Counted from the stretch's first letter, positions 53,716-62,958 are shown. The stretch: DNA of 64,000 bases from Gordonia zhenghanii (GCF_021738965.1 NZ_JAKKOQ010000008.1:1-64000), one strand, 5' to 3'. Notes: generated by a model from the sequence alone, not told the origin. Program-made: numbers and translations.

Positions 53716-54777
53716 TCAGAGAGCTGCTGTGACCGCAGCGGTGAACTCCGTCGTCGACGCGGAACCACCCAGATCGGCAGTCGCGAGCCCGTCGGCGAGA
53801 ACATGCGCGACCGCGGCGTCGATCGCGTCAGCCGCCCGCAGCGCCGACGTGGACGCCGACTGTTCGCCGTGCCACCGCACGAGCATCGCGATCGACGAGA
53901 TCGTCGCGACCGGGTTCGCGACGTCGCGGCCCGCGATGTCCGGGGCCGCCCCGTGGACGGCTTGAGCCATCGCTCGATCGGCAGACGAATTGAGGGACGG
54001 CGCGAGACCGAGTGACCCGGACAGTTCCGCCGCGAGATCCGAGAGGATGTCGCCGAACAGGTTCTCGGTCACGATCACGTCGAAGTCGCCCGCACGCCGC
54101 ACCAGGAGTGCGGCCATCGCGTCGACGTGCTCGGTGTCTACCCGAACGTCCGGGTACCGTTCGCCCACCTGCAGGCAGACATCCCGGAACAGCCCAGTCG
54201 TCATCCGGAGGACATTGGCCTTATGGACGACGGTGACGTGGCCGCGCCGACGTCGGGCTGCTTCGAACGCTTCGATCGCAATCCGCTCGGTCGCCGCCCG
54301 CGTGATCAGCCCCACCGACAGAGCGACGTCGGGCGTCGGCATGAACTCACCGCTGCCGACCGCCATGTTGCGGTCCGCGTACAGGCCCTCGCTGTTCTCG
54401 CGGACGATCAGCACGTCGATGCCCGGAGTCGTGGCCCGAACGCCCGTCACGGCCCGAGCCGGACGTAAGTTCGCGAACAGATCGAACTGCTTGCGCATCA
54501 CCGCGCCGGGCGCCGGATGCCGCAGGTCCGCCGGATACGACGCGCTGTCGTGCGGGCCGACGAGCCACAGATCGAAGTCGGCGAGGGCCTCGAGCGTGCT
54601 CCCAGGCACCGGCGCACCGTGCGAATCGATCGCGGTCGCGCCGAACGGCAGTCGTACCGTCTGCAGCCCGGTCCCCTGCCGTTCGAGTGCGCGCTCGGCC
54701 ACCGACAATGCAGCAGGCACCACCTCGGGGCCGATGCCGTCACCGTCGAGCACGGCGATCCTCAACGGTTCAGTCAC
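53716..54777 (-). CDS. isocitrate/isopropylmalate dehydrogenase family enzyme
   Basis: 353-residue beta-decarboxylating dehydrogenase. Seen: AVLDGDGIGPEVVPAAL, the catalytic VRENSEGLYADR, HKANVLRMTTGLF and TENLFGDILSDLAAELSGSLGLAPS. The sequence suits 3-isopropylmalate, tartrate or homoisocitrate dehydrogenase; no other leucine genes are nearby, so LeuB identity is only one option. GTG start at 54777, 28 nt after polA on the same strand, so it may be co-transcribed. Confidence 0.88.
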   Translation of the reverse strand: MTEPLRIAVLDGDGIGPEVVPAALSVAERALERQGTGLQTVRLPFGATAIDSHGAPVPGSTLEALADFDLWLVGPHDSASYPADLRHPAPGAVMRKQFDLFANLRPARAVTGVRATTPGIDVLIVRENSEGLYADRNMAVGSGEFMPTPDVALSVGLITRAATERIAIEAFEAARRRRGHVTVVHKANVLRMTTGLFRDVCLQVGERYPDVRVDTEHVDAMAALLVRRAGDFDVIVTENLFGDILSDLAAELSGSLGLAPSLNSSADRAMAQAVHGAAPDIAGRDVANPVATISSIAMLVRWHGEQSASTSALRAADAIDAAVAHVLADGLATADLGGSASTTEFTAAVTAAL

Positions 54778-54805
54778 GAGTGCGTCTCCTTGGTGCGATT
54801 AGGCC

Positions 54806-57601
54806 TCAGTGGGCGGCGGCGTCCCACGTCCGGCCGACGCCGACGGAGACTTCCAGCGGGACCGAGAGGGAGATCGCGTCGCCCATCTCCTCGCGGACGA
54901 GGGCTTCGATGGCATCACGTTCGCCGGTCGCGATGTCGAGGACCAGCTCGTCGTGCACCTGCAGCAGCATGCGCGAACGGTGTCCCTCGGACGTGAGTCG
55001 GCGCTGAACGTTGATCATCGCGACCTTGATGATGTCGGCTGCAGTGCCCTGGATCGGCGCGTTGAGTGCCATCCGTTCGGCGGACTGGCGACGCTGGAAG
55101 TTGTCGGAGTTCAGATCCGGCAGGTAGCGGCGACGACCGAACAGGGTCGCCGTGTACTCGTTGCGCCGCGCCTGTACGACGACGTCGTGCAGGTAGTCAC
55201 GCACTCCGCCGAACCGGTCGAAGTACCGCTCCATCTGCTCCTTGGCCTCTTCGCGACCGATGCCCAGCTGGGCAGCCAACCCGTACGCGCTCAGCCCGTA
55301 AGCGAGTCCGTACGACATAGCCTTGACCCGCGAACGCATCTGCGGATCCACTTGGTCGACGGGTACGCCGAACGCGCGGGACCCGACGAAGTTGTGCAGG
55401 TCTTCCCCCGACCGGAACGCCTCGATGAGCCCCTCGTCCTCGGACAGATGCGCCATGATCCGCATCTCGATCTGCGAGTAGTCGGCAGTCATCAGAGTCT
55501 CGAACTCGACCGACTCCGCTCCCGGCGCCACTGCAGATCGTGGCCCGCTCGCTCCCGCTCCCGGCGCCACTGCAGATCGTGGCCCGCTCGCTCCCGCTCC
55601 CGGCGCCACCACGAAACCACCGCGGATCTGGCGTCCCGCCTCGGTACGGACCGGAATGTTCTGCAGGTTCGGATCCGTCGAAGACAGTCGGCCGGTCGCG
55701 GCGACGGTCTGGTTGAACGTCGTGTGGATGCGGCCGTCGTCGGCGACGGACTTCAGCAGACCGTCGACCGTCACCTTCAGCCGTGTCGCGTCACGATGCT
55801 CCAGCAGGAACTTGAGGAACGGGTGCTCGGTCTTCTCATACAATCCGGCGAGCGCATCGGCGTCGGTCGTGTACCCGGTCTTGGTCTTCTTGGTCTTCGG
55901 CATCTCGAGCTTGTCGAAAAGGATCGTCTGGAGTTGCTTCGGCGACCCCAGGTTGACCTGCTCCCCGATCACTTCGTACGCCGATTCGGCCGCGTCGCGG
56001 ACCCGTTGCGCGAACTCCGACTCCAGGTCGGAGAAGTGCGCCGTGTCGACGCCGATTCCCACTGCCTCGAGATCGGCGAGCACGAAGGTCAGCGGCAACT
56101 CCATCTCGGTGAGCAGCGCAGTCGAGTCGATCCGCTCCAATTCGGTGTCGAGCGCGTCGGCGAGCTCGGCGACGGCACGCGCCGACAGCATCAACGATTC
56201 GGCGGCTCGCGCCGAATCGGCGTCGTCGTCGAGCAACGACAACTGCCCACCGTCGTCGACGCCGTCGTCGGCTTTGAGCTCACGCCGGAGATAGCGCAGC
56301 GCGAGGTCGTCGAGATTGAAGGAACGCTGTCCGGGCCGCACCAGATACGCGGCGAGCGAGGTGTCGGACGTGACGCCGTCGATCCTCCAGCCACGTCCAC
56401 GCAGCGCGTGGACCGCCCATTTCGCCTCGTGGACGGCCTTGGGCACCGATGCGTCAGCGAGCCAGTCGGCGAGTGCCGCATCATCCGCCGCCGACATGGC
56501 GACCGGGTCGATGAACGCGCCCGCACCGTCGGCGGCAGCGATCGCGAGGCCGTCGACGTCCGAGCCGACGACCACCTGCTTGGCGTCGACAGCGATGCCC
56601 GACCGCCCGGTCCGCGCATGCGCGTCCAGCCACTGCGCGACCTCGTCCGCGGCCAGCTGCGCACCGTTGATCTCGATGCCTTCATCGGCTTCGGGCTCGG
56701 TCGAGGTCAGGGTCGAGAACAGTCGGTCGCGCAGCACCTTGAACTCGAGATCGTCGAACAGGGCGTGGATGCGGTCGCGATCCCACGCGTGCAGCTTCAA
56801 CTCGTCGGGGCCTGCGGGGAGGTCCATGTCGCGGATCATCTCGGTGAGAGTCCGGTTCATCTGCACCGACGCCAGGTTCGCGCGCAGTGAGTCGCCCGTC
56901 TTTCCCCGGATCTCGTCGACATGGTGGACGAGCTGCTCGAGCGAGCCGTACTCCACGATCCACTTAGTCGCCGTCTTATCGCCGACCCCGGGGATACCGG
57001 GGAGGTTGTCGCTCTTGTCTCCACGCAAGGCCGCGAAGTCGGGATACTGCTCGGGGGTGAGCCCGTACTTCTTCTCGACCTCTTCGGGGGTGAACCGCGT
57101 CAGAACCGACACGCCGGTCTTCGGGTACAGCACCGTGATGTTCTCGTTGACGAGTTGCAGCGAGTCGCGGTCGCCGGTCACCACCAGCACGCGATAGCCC
57201 GCCGCGTCGGCCTGGGTCGCGAGCGTCGCGATGATGTCGTCGGCCTCGTAGCCTTCTACGGCCATCACCGGAATGCCCATCGCCGCGAGCACGTCCTTGG
57301 TGACGTCCACCTGACCGCGGAACTCGTCGGGAGATTTGCTGCGCTGCGCCTTGTACTCGGGGAACATCTCGGCGCGGAACGTCTTACGCGACACGTCGAA
57401 CGCGGCCGCGATGTGTGTCGGCTCCTCGTCCCGCAACAGGTTGATGAGCATCGACGTGAAGCCGTAGACGGCGTTGGTGTGTTGCCCGGTGTTGGTCGTG
57501 AAATTCTCCGGCGGCAGGGCGAAGTAGGCCCGATAGGCCAACGAATGCCCGTCGAGCAGCATGAGGGTCGGTCGGGTCTCGGTCTTCTTCGCTGCACTCA
57601 C
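54806..57601 (-). CDS. polA: DNA polymerase I
   Basis: 931 residues: 5'-3' nuclease domain (MLLDGHSLAYRAYFALP, YEADDIIATLA, GDKSDNLPGIPGVGDKTA), a middle 3'-5' exonuclease-like domain lacking obvious catalytic acids as in other actinobacteria, and the family A polymerase with motif A MTADYSQIEMRIMAH, motif B region RRQSAERMALNAPIQGTAADIIK and motif C LQVHDELVLD. Between GGF and motif A, residues about 662-695 are a Pro/Ala/Gly/Ser-rich insert encoded by a 39-bp tandem repeat. Works in Okazaki-fragment and repair synthesis. GTG start at 57601. Confidence 0.97.
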   Translation of the reverse strand: MSAAKKTETRPTLMLLDGHSLAYRAYFALPPENFTTNTGQHTNAVYGFTSMLINLLRDEEPTHIAAAFDVSRKTFRAEMFPEYKAQRSKSPDEFRGQVDVTKDVLAAMGIPVMAVEGYEADDIIATLATQADAAGYRVLVVTGDRDSLQLVNENITVLYPKTGVSVLTRFTPEEVEKKYGLTPEQYPDFAALRGDKSDNLPGIPGVGDKTATKWIVEYGSLEQLVHHVDEIRGKTGDSLRANLASVQMNRTLTEMIRDMDLPAGPDELKLHAWDRDRIHALFDDLEFKVLRDRLFSTLTSTEPEADEGIEINGAQLAADEVAQWLDAHARTGRSGIAVDAKQVVVGSDVDGLAIAAADGAGAFIDPVAMSAADDAALADWLADASVPKAVHEAKWAVHALRGRGWRIDGVTSDTSLAAYLVRPGQRSFNLDDLALRYLRRELKADDGVDDGGQLSLLDDDADSARAAESLMLSARAVAELADALDTELERIDSTALLTEMELPLTFVLADLEAVGIGVDTAHFSDLESEFAQRVRDAAESAYEVIGEQVNLGSPKQLQTILFDKLEMPKTKKTKTGYTTDADALAGLYEKTEHPFLKFLLEHRDATRLKVTVDGLLKSVADDGRIHTTFNQTVAATGRLSSTDPNLQNIPVRTEAGRQIRGGFVVAPGAGASGPRSAVAPGAGASGPRSAVAPGAESVEFETLMTADYSQIEMRIMAHLSEDEGLIEAFRSGEDLHNFVGSRAFGVPVDQVDPQMRSRVKAMSYGLAYGLSAYGLAAQLGIGREEAKEQMERYFDRFGGVRDYLHDVVVQARRNEYTATLFGRRRYLPDLNSDNFQRRQSAERMALNAPIQGTAADIIKVAMINVQRRLTSEGHRSRMLLQVHDELVLDIATGERDAIEALVREEMGDAISLSVPLEVSVGVGRTWDAAAH
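55518..55610. repeat. 39-bp in-frame tandem repeat inside polA
   Basis: GCTCCCGGCGCCACTGCAGA begins each copy; copies lie at 55518-55556 and 55557-55595, with a third partial copy at 55596-55610. The two full copies are identical. They encode VAPGAGASGPRSA twice plus VAPGA, an insertion just before polymerase motif A. Reading frame is kept. Confidence 0.95.
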
Positions 57602-57643
57602 ATCAGTGAGTCTAGGGCGTGGTTCCGACAGGCCGGTCGGCAG

Positions 57644-58240
57644 TCAGCCGAGGGTCTCGACGACGACCTGCGCGACGGCTTTCATCGTGACGCGACGGTC
57701 CATCGCGTTGCGTTGGATCCACCGGAACGCGTCGGGTTCGGTGAGTTCCTGCTTGGCCATGAGCAGACCTTTGGCCTGTTCGACGAGCTTGCGGGTCTCG
57801 AAGCGCTCGGACATGTCGGCGACTTCGGCTTCGAGGAGTTTGAGTTCGCGGTACCGACTCAGCGCCACTTCGATCGCGGGCACGAGATCAGCCTGGGTGA
57901 ACGGCTTCACGAGGTACGCCATCGCTCCCGCGTCCCGAGCGCGCTCGACGAACTCGCGCTGGCTGAATGCGGTGAGCATGACGACGGGAGCGAGTCGCTT
58001 CGATGCGATCTCGCTCGCCGCGTCGATGCCGTCACGGACGGGCATCTTGACGTCCATGATCACGAGATCGGGTCGGAGTTCCTCGGTGAGCTCGACGGCC
58101 ACCTGCCCGTTCGGCGCCTCTCCGACGACGTCGTAACCCTCTTCGCGGAGCATCTCGATGAGATCCATGCGGATGAGCGAATCGTCCTCGGCGACGACGA
58201 CCCGGCTCGCTTGTCCGGTAGTCGCTGTGTCGTCTGCCAT
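57644..58240 (-). CDS. pdtaR: ANTAR-domain response regulator PdtaR
   Basis: 198 residues, equivalent to M. tuberculosis Rv1626. Receiver domain with DD, phosphoacceptor Asp and Lys (VVVAEDDSLIRMDL, LVIMDVKMPVRDG, MAYLVKPF), then an ANTAR RNA-binding domain (RKLVEQAKGLLMAKQELTEPDAFRWIQRNAMDRRVTM). After phosphorylation by the PdtaS kinase, such proteins act as antiterminators on ANTAR hairpins. ATG at 58240. Neighbours polA and tRNA-Leu match mycobacterial order. Confidence 0.95.
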   Translation of the reverse strand: MADDTATTGQASRVVVAEDDSLIRMDLIEMLREEGYDVVGEAPNGQVAVELTEELRPDLVIMDVKMPVRDGIDAASEIASKRLAPVVMLTAFSQREFVERARDAGAMAYLVKPFTQADLVPAIEVALSRYRELKLLEAEVADMSERFETRKLVEQAKGLLMAKQELTEPDAFRWIQRNAMDRRVTMKAVAQVVVETLG

Positions 58241-58273
58241 CGCGCTCTCATCCTCGTCTGTCACGGTGAAATG

Positions 58274-58355
58274 TGCCCCGGGCCGGACTCGAACCGGCAC
58301 CCCTTTCGAGACCGCATTTTGAGTGCGGCGCGTCTGCCTATTTCGCCACCGGGGC
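58274..58355 (-). tRNA. tRNA-Leu (anticodon CAA)
   Basis: 82-nt class II tRNA on the minus strand. Acceptor arms GCCCCGG/CCGGGGC pair over 7 bp, discriminator A, T-arm GCCGGTTCGAGTCCGGC, anticodon loop ACTCAAAATG with CAA, and a variable arm between. CCA is not encoded. It reads UUG leucine codons. Confidence 0.95.
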
Positions 58356-58625
58356 TGGTGGATCAGTGCGAGGTGAAAGTGTACTCGGTGACGCCGACCC
58401 TGCTCCAACTCGGGTCGAATGCGTTGCCCGACAGACGGACAACGACTCTGGACCCGCAGCACCCCGCATCGAGCAGTTCGCGCGGACGCCGTCGGGATCA
58501 GGTCGGCACGAGACTCGACGGAGACGAAGATAACCCTTATTGTTACCTGAGAGTCAGATCACGAGCAGGTGACGACAGCACACTCCTGTATTCCGTCTGA
58601 CCTTTCGGGGAAGGTTTCTGAACAG
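58356..58625. other. intergenic region between tRNA-Leu and the S15 hydrolase
   Basis: 270 bp without a convincing gene. At 58531-58550 the sequence turns AT-rich, with the short inverted word GATAAC/GTTACC around CCTTATT, a likely promoter or operator region for the hydrolase. The start of that gene could be as early as GTG 58569. Confidence 0.4.
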
Positions 58626-60686
58626 GTGATCGCACCATTGCGCCGGACAGTCCGGCATCTCATGATTGCTCTCGTCGCAGCGACGACCGTCGTAGCCGGG
58701 GTCGGACTCGTGCCCGCGACGTCGTCGGACGCGAACGCCGACGTGTACGGCGCGCTCGGAGCGAAGTTGACGCGCACCCACGACGGTCCGCAGAAGTACT
58801 CGGGCTACTCGGTGAAACCGGACGTGCCGATCCGTATGAGTGACGGAACTGTGCTGCGGTCCAATGTGATCCGACCGACGAACCGGTCGGGAAAGCCGGT
58901 GTCCGCCAAGCTTCCCACCATCGTCACGATGACGCCGTACACGAAGATGGTGTCGGCTCTCGCGTCCGAGGTGATGAACTACCCGGTCCTGGTCCCCCAG
59001 CTCATCGATCTGCTGAACGGGATCAACGCACGCGGAACCTTCCTGTCCGGCTACAACGAGTTGATAGGCGCCCTGCGCGGCGGTCTGGTCAACACGTTCG
59101 CCTACGACCCGAAATTGGTGAAGAGCGGCTACAACATCGTCGTCGTCGACGTCCGCGGCACCGGTTTCTCCCAGGGCACGTGGCAGGTGTTCGGCGAGCG
59201 TGAGCGCAAAGACACCGTCGAGGTGGTCGACTGGGCCAAGAAGCAGAGCTGGGGCAACGGGAAGGTCGGCATGTCCGGCGTCTCGTACTCGGCGATCAAC
59301 CAGTTGCAGGCCGCGTCCGACGATCCGGGCGCACTCGACGCGATCTTCCCAGTGGTGCCCGGCGCCGACCTCATTCAGGACGTGATCGCTCCGGGCGGCG
59401 GCGTCGGATTCGGCTTCCTCGTTCCGTGGCTCACCCTGGTCAACACGACGAAGCTGATTCCGAACGTGGCCTCGATGCTCAACGGCACGTTCGACTGGAA
59501 GTGGCTCGCGGACCGGGTGAAAGATCCGCTCACGTTTTTCGACGTCATGATCGAGGCGCTGACCACGAAGTCCCCGAAATCGTTGCGCGGCACCACCCGG
59601 CAGCTCGTCACTCCGGGGTCGGACCGTCGAACGTCGTACTTCACCGACGTCTCGGCGATCACGACGCCCACGTTCAGCATCGGCGGCTGGAACGACCTGT
59701 TCACCAACAGCGAGGCGCGCCTGCTGACCGGGTTGAGCAAGCTTCCCGATGCGAAGAAGAAGCTGATCATGGACGACGGCTACCACATCACGTCCAGCTC
59801 GAACTTCGGGCAGAAGGGCTACCCGCCGCGCATCGACGTGCTCGCCCGCGCCTGGTACGACAAGTGGCTCAAGGGAATCGACAACGGCATCGACCGGTAT
59901 TCGCCCGCGACCCTGGCCTCCGAACCGAATGGCTGGTTCGTCCAGGGGAAGACCTATCCGCTCCCCGGACACACCTACGAGCGCCAGTATCTGTCCGGTC
60001 GGTCGTCGGGCACTGCGCGCACACCTGTCGCAGGCGACGGCTCGCTCTCTGCGGCCCGGCCGGCGGCACGCGCCACCCGCCAGGTGAAGCCGGGACTCTC
60101 GACGCTGTGCAGCCGCGACGCCGCACAGTCCGCAACCGGAATCACCGCGATCTTCGACTTCTGCGGCAAGGACTCGCGCGTCTCCGAGGTCGCTGCCCAG
60201 ACCTTCACCTCGGCCCCGGTGTCGGCGGCGACGAGCATCAGCGGCACCCCCGTGGTCCATCTGCGTCAACGACTCAACGCCACCGACGGCTACTGGCACG
60301 CGACGGTCAACGTCGTCTCGCCGGACGGACGGTCGACGACGGTGTCGATGGGCCAGCTGATGGTGTCGCTTCGTGCGATGGACAAAGAGCGGAGTTCGTA
60401 CGCGCCGAACGGCGACCTGACCGACGCGATCCCGAAGCTGTCGATCTCGGACTATCACAAGGTGAAGCCCGGGCAGACTCTCGACGTCGACATCCCGATG
60501 ACGGCGACTCAGGCCAAGTTGCGCCCCGGGGACCGACTCCGCGTGGACATCTACGCCTTCAACTTCCCGAAGGCCGTCCCGCTCGGTCCTGAACTGTGGT
60601 CGTCCCAGTTACGTCCGCAGTACATCGAGATCGATCCCGCGCACCCGAGTTGGGTCAACGTCCCGGTGTCGCGGCCCATCAAGTGA
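58626..60686 (+). CDS. secreted CocE/NonD-type hydrolase (peptidase S15 family)
   Basis: About 686 residues. Signal peptide with basic n-region (PLRRTVRHLM), hydrophobic IALVAATTVVAGVGLV and cleavage near ANA. The alpha/beta hydrolase core carries VVVDVRGTGFSQG and the nucleophile SGVSYSAI; DDGYHI region and a C-terminal jelly-roll (X-Pro dipeptidyl-peptidase C-terminal domain; PGQTLDVDIPM, LRPGDRLRVDIYAFNFP) follow. Family members cleave X-Pro peptides, acyl esters or cocaine-like esters. GTG 58626 gives a standard-length signal peptide; GTG 58569 is possible. Confidence 0.87.
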   Translation: MIAPLRRTVRHLMIALVAATTVVAGVGLVPATSSDANADVYGALGAKLTRTHDGPQKYSGYSVKPDVPIRMSDGTVLRSNVIRPTNRSGKPVSAKLPTIVTMTPYTKMVSALASEVMNYPVLVPQLIDLLNGINARGTFLSGYNELIGALRGGLVNTFAYDPKLVKSGYNIVVVDVRGTGFSQGTWQVFGERERKDTVEVVDWAKKQSWGNGKVGMSGVSYSAINQLQAASDDPGALDAIFPVVPGADLIQDVIAPGGGVGFGFLVPWLTLVNTTKLIPNVASMLNGTFDWKWLADRVKDPLTFFDVMIEALTTKSPKSLRGTTRQLVTPGSDRRTSYFTDVSAITTPTFSIGGWNDLFTNSEARLLTGLSKLPDAKKKLIMDDGYHITSSSNFGQKGYPPRIDVLARAWYDKWLKGIDNGIDRYSPATLASEPNGWFVQGKTYPLPGHTYERQYLSGRSSGTARTPVAGDGSLSAARPAARATRQVKPGLSTLCSRDAAQSATGITAIFDFCGKDSRVSEVAAQTFTSAPVSAATSISGTPVVHLRQRLNATDGYWHATVNVVSPDGRSTTVSMGQLMVSLRAMDKERSSYAPNGDLTDAIPKLSISDYHKVKPGQTLDVDIPMTATQAKLRPGDRLRVDIYAFNFPKAVPLGPELWSSQLRPQYIEIDPAHPSWVNVPVSRPIK

Positions 60687-60696
60687 CTCGTCTGAG

Positions 60697-61413
60697 ATGA
60701 CGGCTCTGGAGATCGCCGTCCAGGACCCCGCAGGCGCGGAGAACGCCCGCGCAGGCGGGGCCGACCGGGTCGAGTTGTGTTCGGCGCTGGGTGCGACAGG
60801 TGGCCTCACCCCGACACTCGCCTCTGTCGAGGCGACTGTCGCGACCGGAGTCGAGGTCCACGCACTGGTCCGAACACGGCCGGGTGGTTTCGTCTACACC
60901 GCAGGCGAGATCGCGGTGATGGCCGCGGACATCGTCCATCTGGTCTCCGCGGGCGCCGCAGGCGTCGTTGTCGGCGCGTTGCATGACGACGGCTCGATAG
61001 ACCGGGGCGCGACGGCCGTTCTGATCGCCGCTGCGCGTCAGTCGGGCGATGTCCAGGTCACGTTCCATCGCGCGCTGGATGCGGCAGCGGACCCGGTCGA
61101 CGCACTGCGGGTCCTCGGCGGTCTCGGTGTGGACCGAGTGCTGACCTCCGGTGGTGCGAGAACGGCGTATGAAGGACGCGCCGTGCTGTCAGCACTCGTC
61201 GCGGCCGACACCGGCGTCCAGGTGATGGCGGGCGGTGGCGTGCGTCCAGGCGACATCGGTGCGCTCGTCGCTCTCGGCGTCGACGCCGTCCATCTGTCGG
61301 CCAAGGCTCTGGTCGACGATCCTGGATCGTCCGGCCCGGGCGGTGGGTCCGCGGCCGGCCTCGAGACGACGGATCCGGCGCTCGTCGCTGCCGCTCGCCG
61401 AGCGCTCCGGTAG
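60697..61413 (+). CDS. cutC: CutC family protein
   Basis: 238 residues with TIM-barrel CutC motifs: EIAVQDPAGAENARAGGADRVELCSALGATGGLTPT, VHALVRTRPGGFVYT, VTFHRALDAAADP and RVLTSGGARTAYEG, ending VMAGGGVRPGDI. CutC was named for copper homeostasis, but its actual role is disputed. It begins 10 nt after the hydrolase stop, so probably one transcript. Confidence 0.92.
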   Translation: MTALEIAVQDPAGAENARAGGADRVELCSALGATGGLTPTLASVEATVATGVEVHALVRTRPGGFVYTAGEIAVMAADIVHLVSAGAAGVVVGALHDDGSIDRGATAVLIAAARQSGDVQVTFHRALDAAADPVDALRVLGGLGVDRVLTSGGARTAYEGRAVLSALVAADTGVQVMAGGGVRPGDIGALVALGVDAVHLSAKALVDDPGSSGPGGGSAAGLETTDPALVAAARRALR

Positions 61414-61420
61414 TCGGACG

Positions 61421-61507
61421 GGACCGCCCTATGCGAACAGGTAAGTGAGGGACCGCCCTATGCGAACAGGTAAGTGAGGGACCGCCTTATGCGAACAGGT
61501 AGCCGCC
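61421..61507. repeat. 29-bp tandem triplication of a gene 3' end
   Basis: GGACCGCCCTATGCGAACAG plus GTAAGTGAG lies at 61421-61449 and 61450-61478; a third copy (61479-61507) holds the stop codon and last codons of the minus-strand membrane-protein gene. In the two downstream copies the stop is TAG rather than TAA. They fill the space between that gene and cutC. Confidence 0.95.
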
Positions 61508-61972
61508 CTTGAGTGCGGCGGCGCCGACCACTTGGCGGTAGCTGTCACCGATGCGCACTACGTAGGCGTCGACCACCGGGAGATCGCGGATCTCGAACTC
61601 GGCGAGGCACGTGTCGCCGGTGAGGACGGCCAGGCGGGACAGGCGCGTGACGGCGAGCGGTTCGTCGCGCGGCGACGCGCCGCTTGTCGCGTCGAAGACC
61701 GCAACGCTGTCGCCGAACGCCACCGGGATCGATCCCGCGACGGCTCGCGTCCCGCAGTCGACGGCGACGCCGCCGACCGCCGTCATCGTCGACCGTTGGT
61801 GGAAGCCCTCGACCACCGCGAGTGTCCCGGCCACCAGCGCGGCGAGCACAACGACCACGCTCGCGATCCGGATCGGCCACTTGTAGCTTCGCTGCCAGCG
61901 TTTCGGTTTCACCGGCGGGCCGGGCGGCAGATGGAACCGGACGTCGGGAGCCTGGAAGTCGGACACGGTCAC
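61487..61972 (-). CDS. small single-pass membrane protein of unknown function
   Basis: 161 residues. Cytoplasmic Pro/Lys-rich head, one membrane helix (IRIASVVVVLAALVAGTLAVV, about 34-54), and an extracytoplasmic domain with two cysteines (VDCGTR, DTCLAEFEI) that could bond. No family recognised. GTG at 61972 overlaps the tesB stop (GTGA), so it is translated with tesB. Its 3' end is tandemly copied downstream. Confidence 0.7.
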   Translation of the reverse strand: MTVSDFQAPDVRFHLPPGPPVKPKRWQRSYKWPIRIASVVVVLAALVAGTLAVVEGFHQRSTMTAVGGVAVDCGTRAVAGSIPVAFGDSVAVFDATSGASPRDEPLAVTRLSRLAVLTGDTCLAEFEIRDLPVVDAYVVRIGDSYRQVVGAAALKGGYLFA

Positions 61973-62874
61973 GAGCGCGGTGGGAAGTACTTGATCAATG
62001 CCTCTTGCACGACGGACGCAGCCAGCGCCCCGTCACGGGTGAAGACACGGCCGGACCCGATGCCGCGCGAACCGGCTGCCACCGGCGACTCGGTCGCGTA
62101 CAGCAGCCACTCGTCGAATCGGAATTCACGGTGGAACCACATCGAATGGTTGACCGTGGCCGCGAACAGCCGGTCGAATCCCCAGGACAGCCCGTGCGTA
62201 GTGATGATCGAGTCCAGGACCGTCGTGTCCGACGAGTACGCGAGCGCGGCGACGTGCAGGAGCGGATCGTCGGGCATCGTGCCGTCGGTCTTCATCCACG
62301 CCCGGTTGTGATTGAGGTTCTCGCCGGTGCCCTTCAGTTTCCAGGCAGGCGCGTTGACGAACCGGATGTCGATCGGGTGGAGGGCGTTCACGAACGCCTC
62401 GACGGTCTCTTCGTACCCTTCGAAGTGCTCACTGATGGGCGGCAGACTCTCGGGGTACTCGACTTCGGGAATGTCCACGGCGTGTTCGAGGCCCGCCGCG
62501 TTGTTCTGGAATGCGACGAGCATCGTGAAGATCACTTCGTCGTCTTGAATCGCGGTGACCTGACGGTTGGCGAACGGTCTGCCGTCGCGGAACCGGTCGA
62601 CGTGGTACTCGAGGGGCTTCGTCACATCACCGCCGCGGACGAAGTGCGCGTTCACTGCGTGGACCGGCGGGCTGCCCTTGACCAGGGTGCGGCCCGCGGC
62701 GACGATGCCCTGGCCGAGTAGTTGACCACCGAAGGTCCGCGAGTTGACCTGCTCGGGGTGGTGCCCGATGAACAGGTCGTCGTCGGCCCGTTCCAGGTCG
62801 AGCAGTGCAAGCAGGGTCTGCAGGTCGGCCGACTGCTCGGCCGCCAGGGAATCTCCAGCGGTGTCTGTACTCAT
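61969..62874 (-). CDS. tesB: acyl-CoA thioesterase II
   Basis: 301-residue double hot-dog thioesterase, matching M. tuberculosis TesB1 beside pyk. Seen: FGGQLLGQGIVAAGRTL, VHAVNAHFVRGGD, NHNRAWMKTDG, HVAALAYSSDTTVLDS, TVNHSMWFHREFRFDEWLLY and GRVFTRDGALAASVVQEALI. Hydrolyses medium- and long-chain acyl-CoA. ATG at 62874 follows GGTGGAGACC. Confidence 0.95.
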   Translation of the reverse strand: MSTDTAGDSLAAEQSADLQTLLALLDLERADDDLFIGHHPEQVNSRTFGGQLLGQGIVAAGRTLVKGSPPVHAVNAHFVRGGDVTKPLEYHVDRFRDGRPFANRQVTAIQDDEVIFTMLVAFQNNAAGLEHAVDIPEVEYPESLPPISEHFEGYEETVEAFVNALHPIDIRFVNAPAWKLKGTGENLNHNRAWMKTDGTMPDDPLLHVAALAYSSDTTVLDSIITTHGLSWGFDRLFAATVNHSMWFHREFRFDEWLLYATESPVAAGSRGIGSGRVFTRDGALAASVVQEALIKYFPPRS

Positions 62875-62893
62875 AGGTCTCCACCATATGCGA

Positions 62894-62924
62894 CGCGCGC
62901 CGCCCGGTGACCGGGCGGCGCGCG
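62894..62924 (-). terminator. pyk terminator
   Basis: Perfect 14-bp GC stem, CGCGCGCCGCCCGG/CCGGGCGGCGCGCG, with a 3-nt loop, 34 nt after the pyk stop on the minus strand and just before tesB. No T-run follows. It may separate pyk from tesB. Confidence 0.75.
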
Positions 62925-62958
62925 ACGTCAGCGACAGCGAGGAGGAGCCGTGGCTGTG

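Noticed and set aside
58554-60458. 634-codon open frame on the minus strand
   Set aside because: Antisense to the S15-type hydrolase, which has signal peptide and catalytic motifs. The antisense product shows only biased composition.
61421-61507. CRISPR-like 29-bp repeats
   Set aside because: Three abutting copies with no spacers; they are copies of a gene 3' end.
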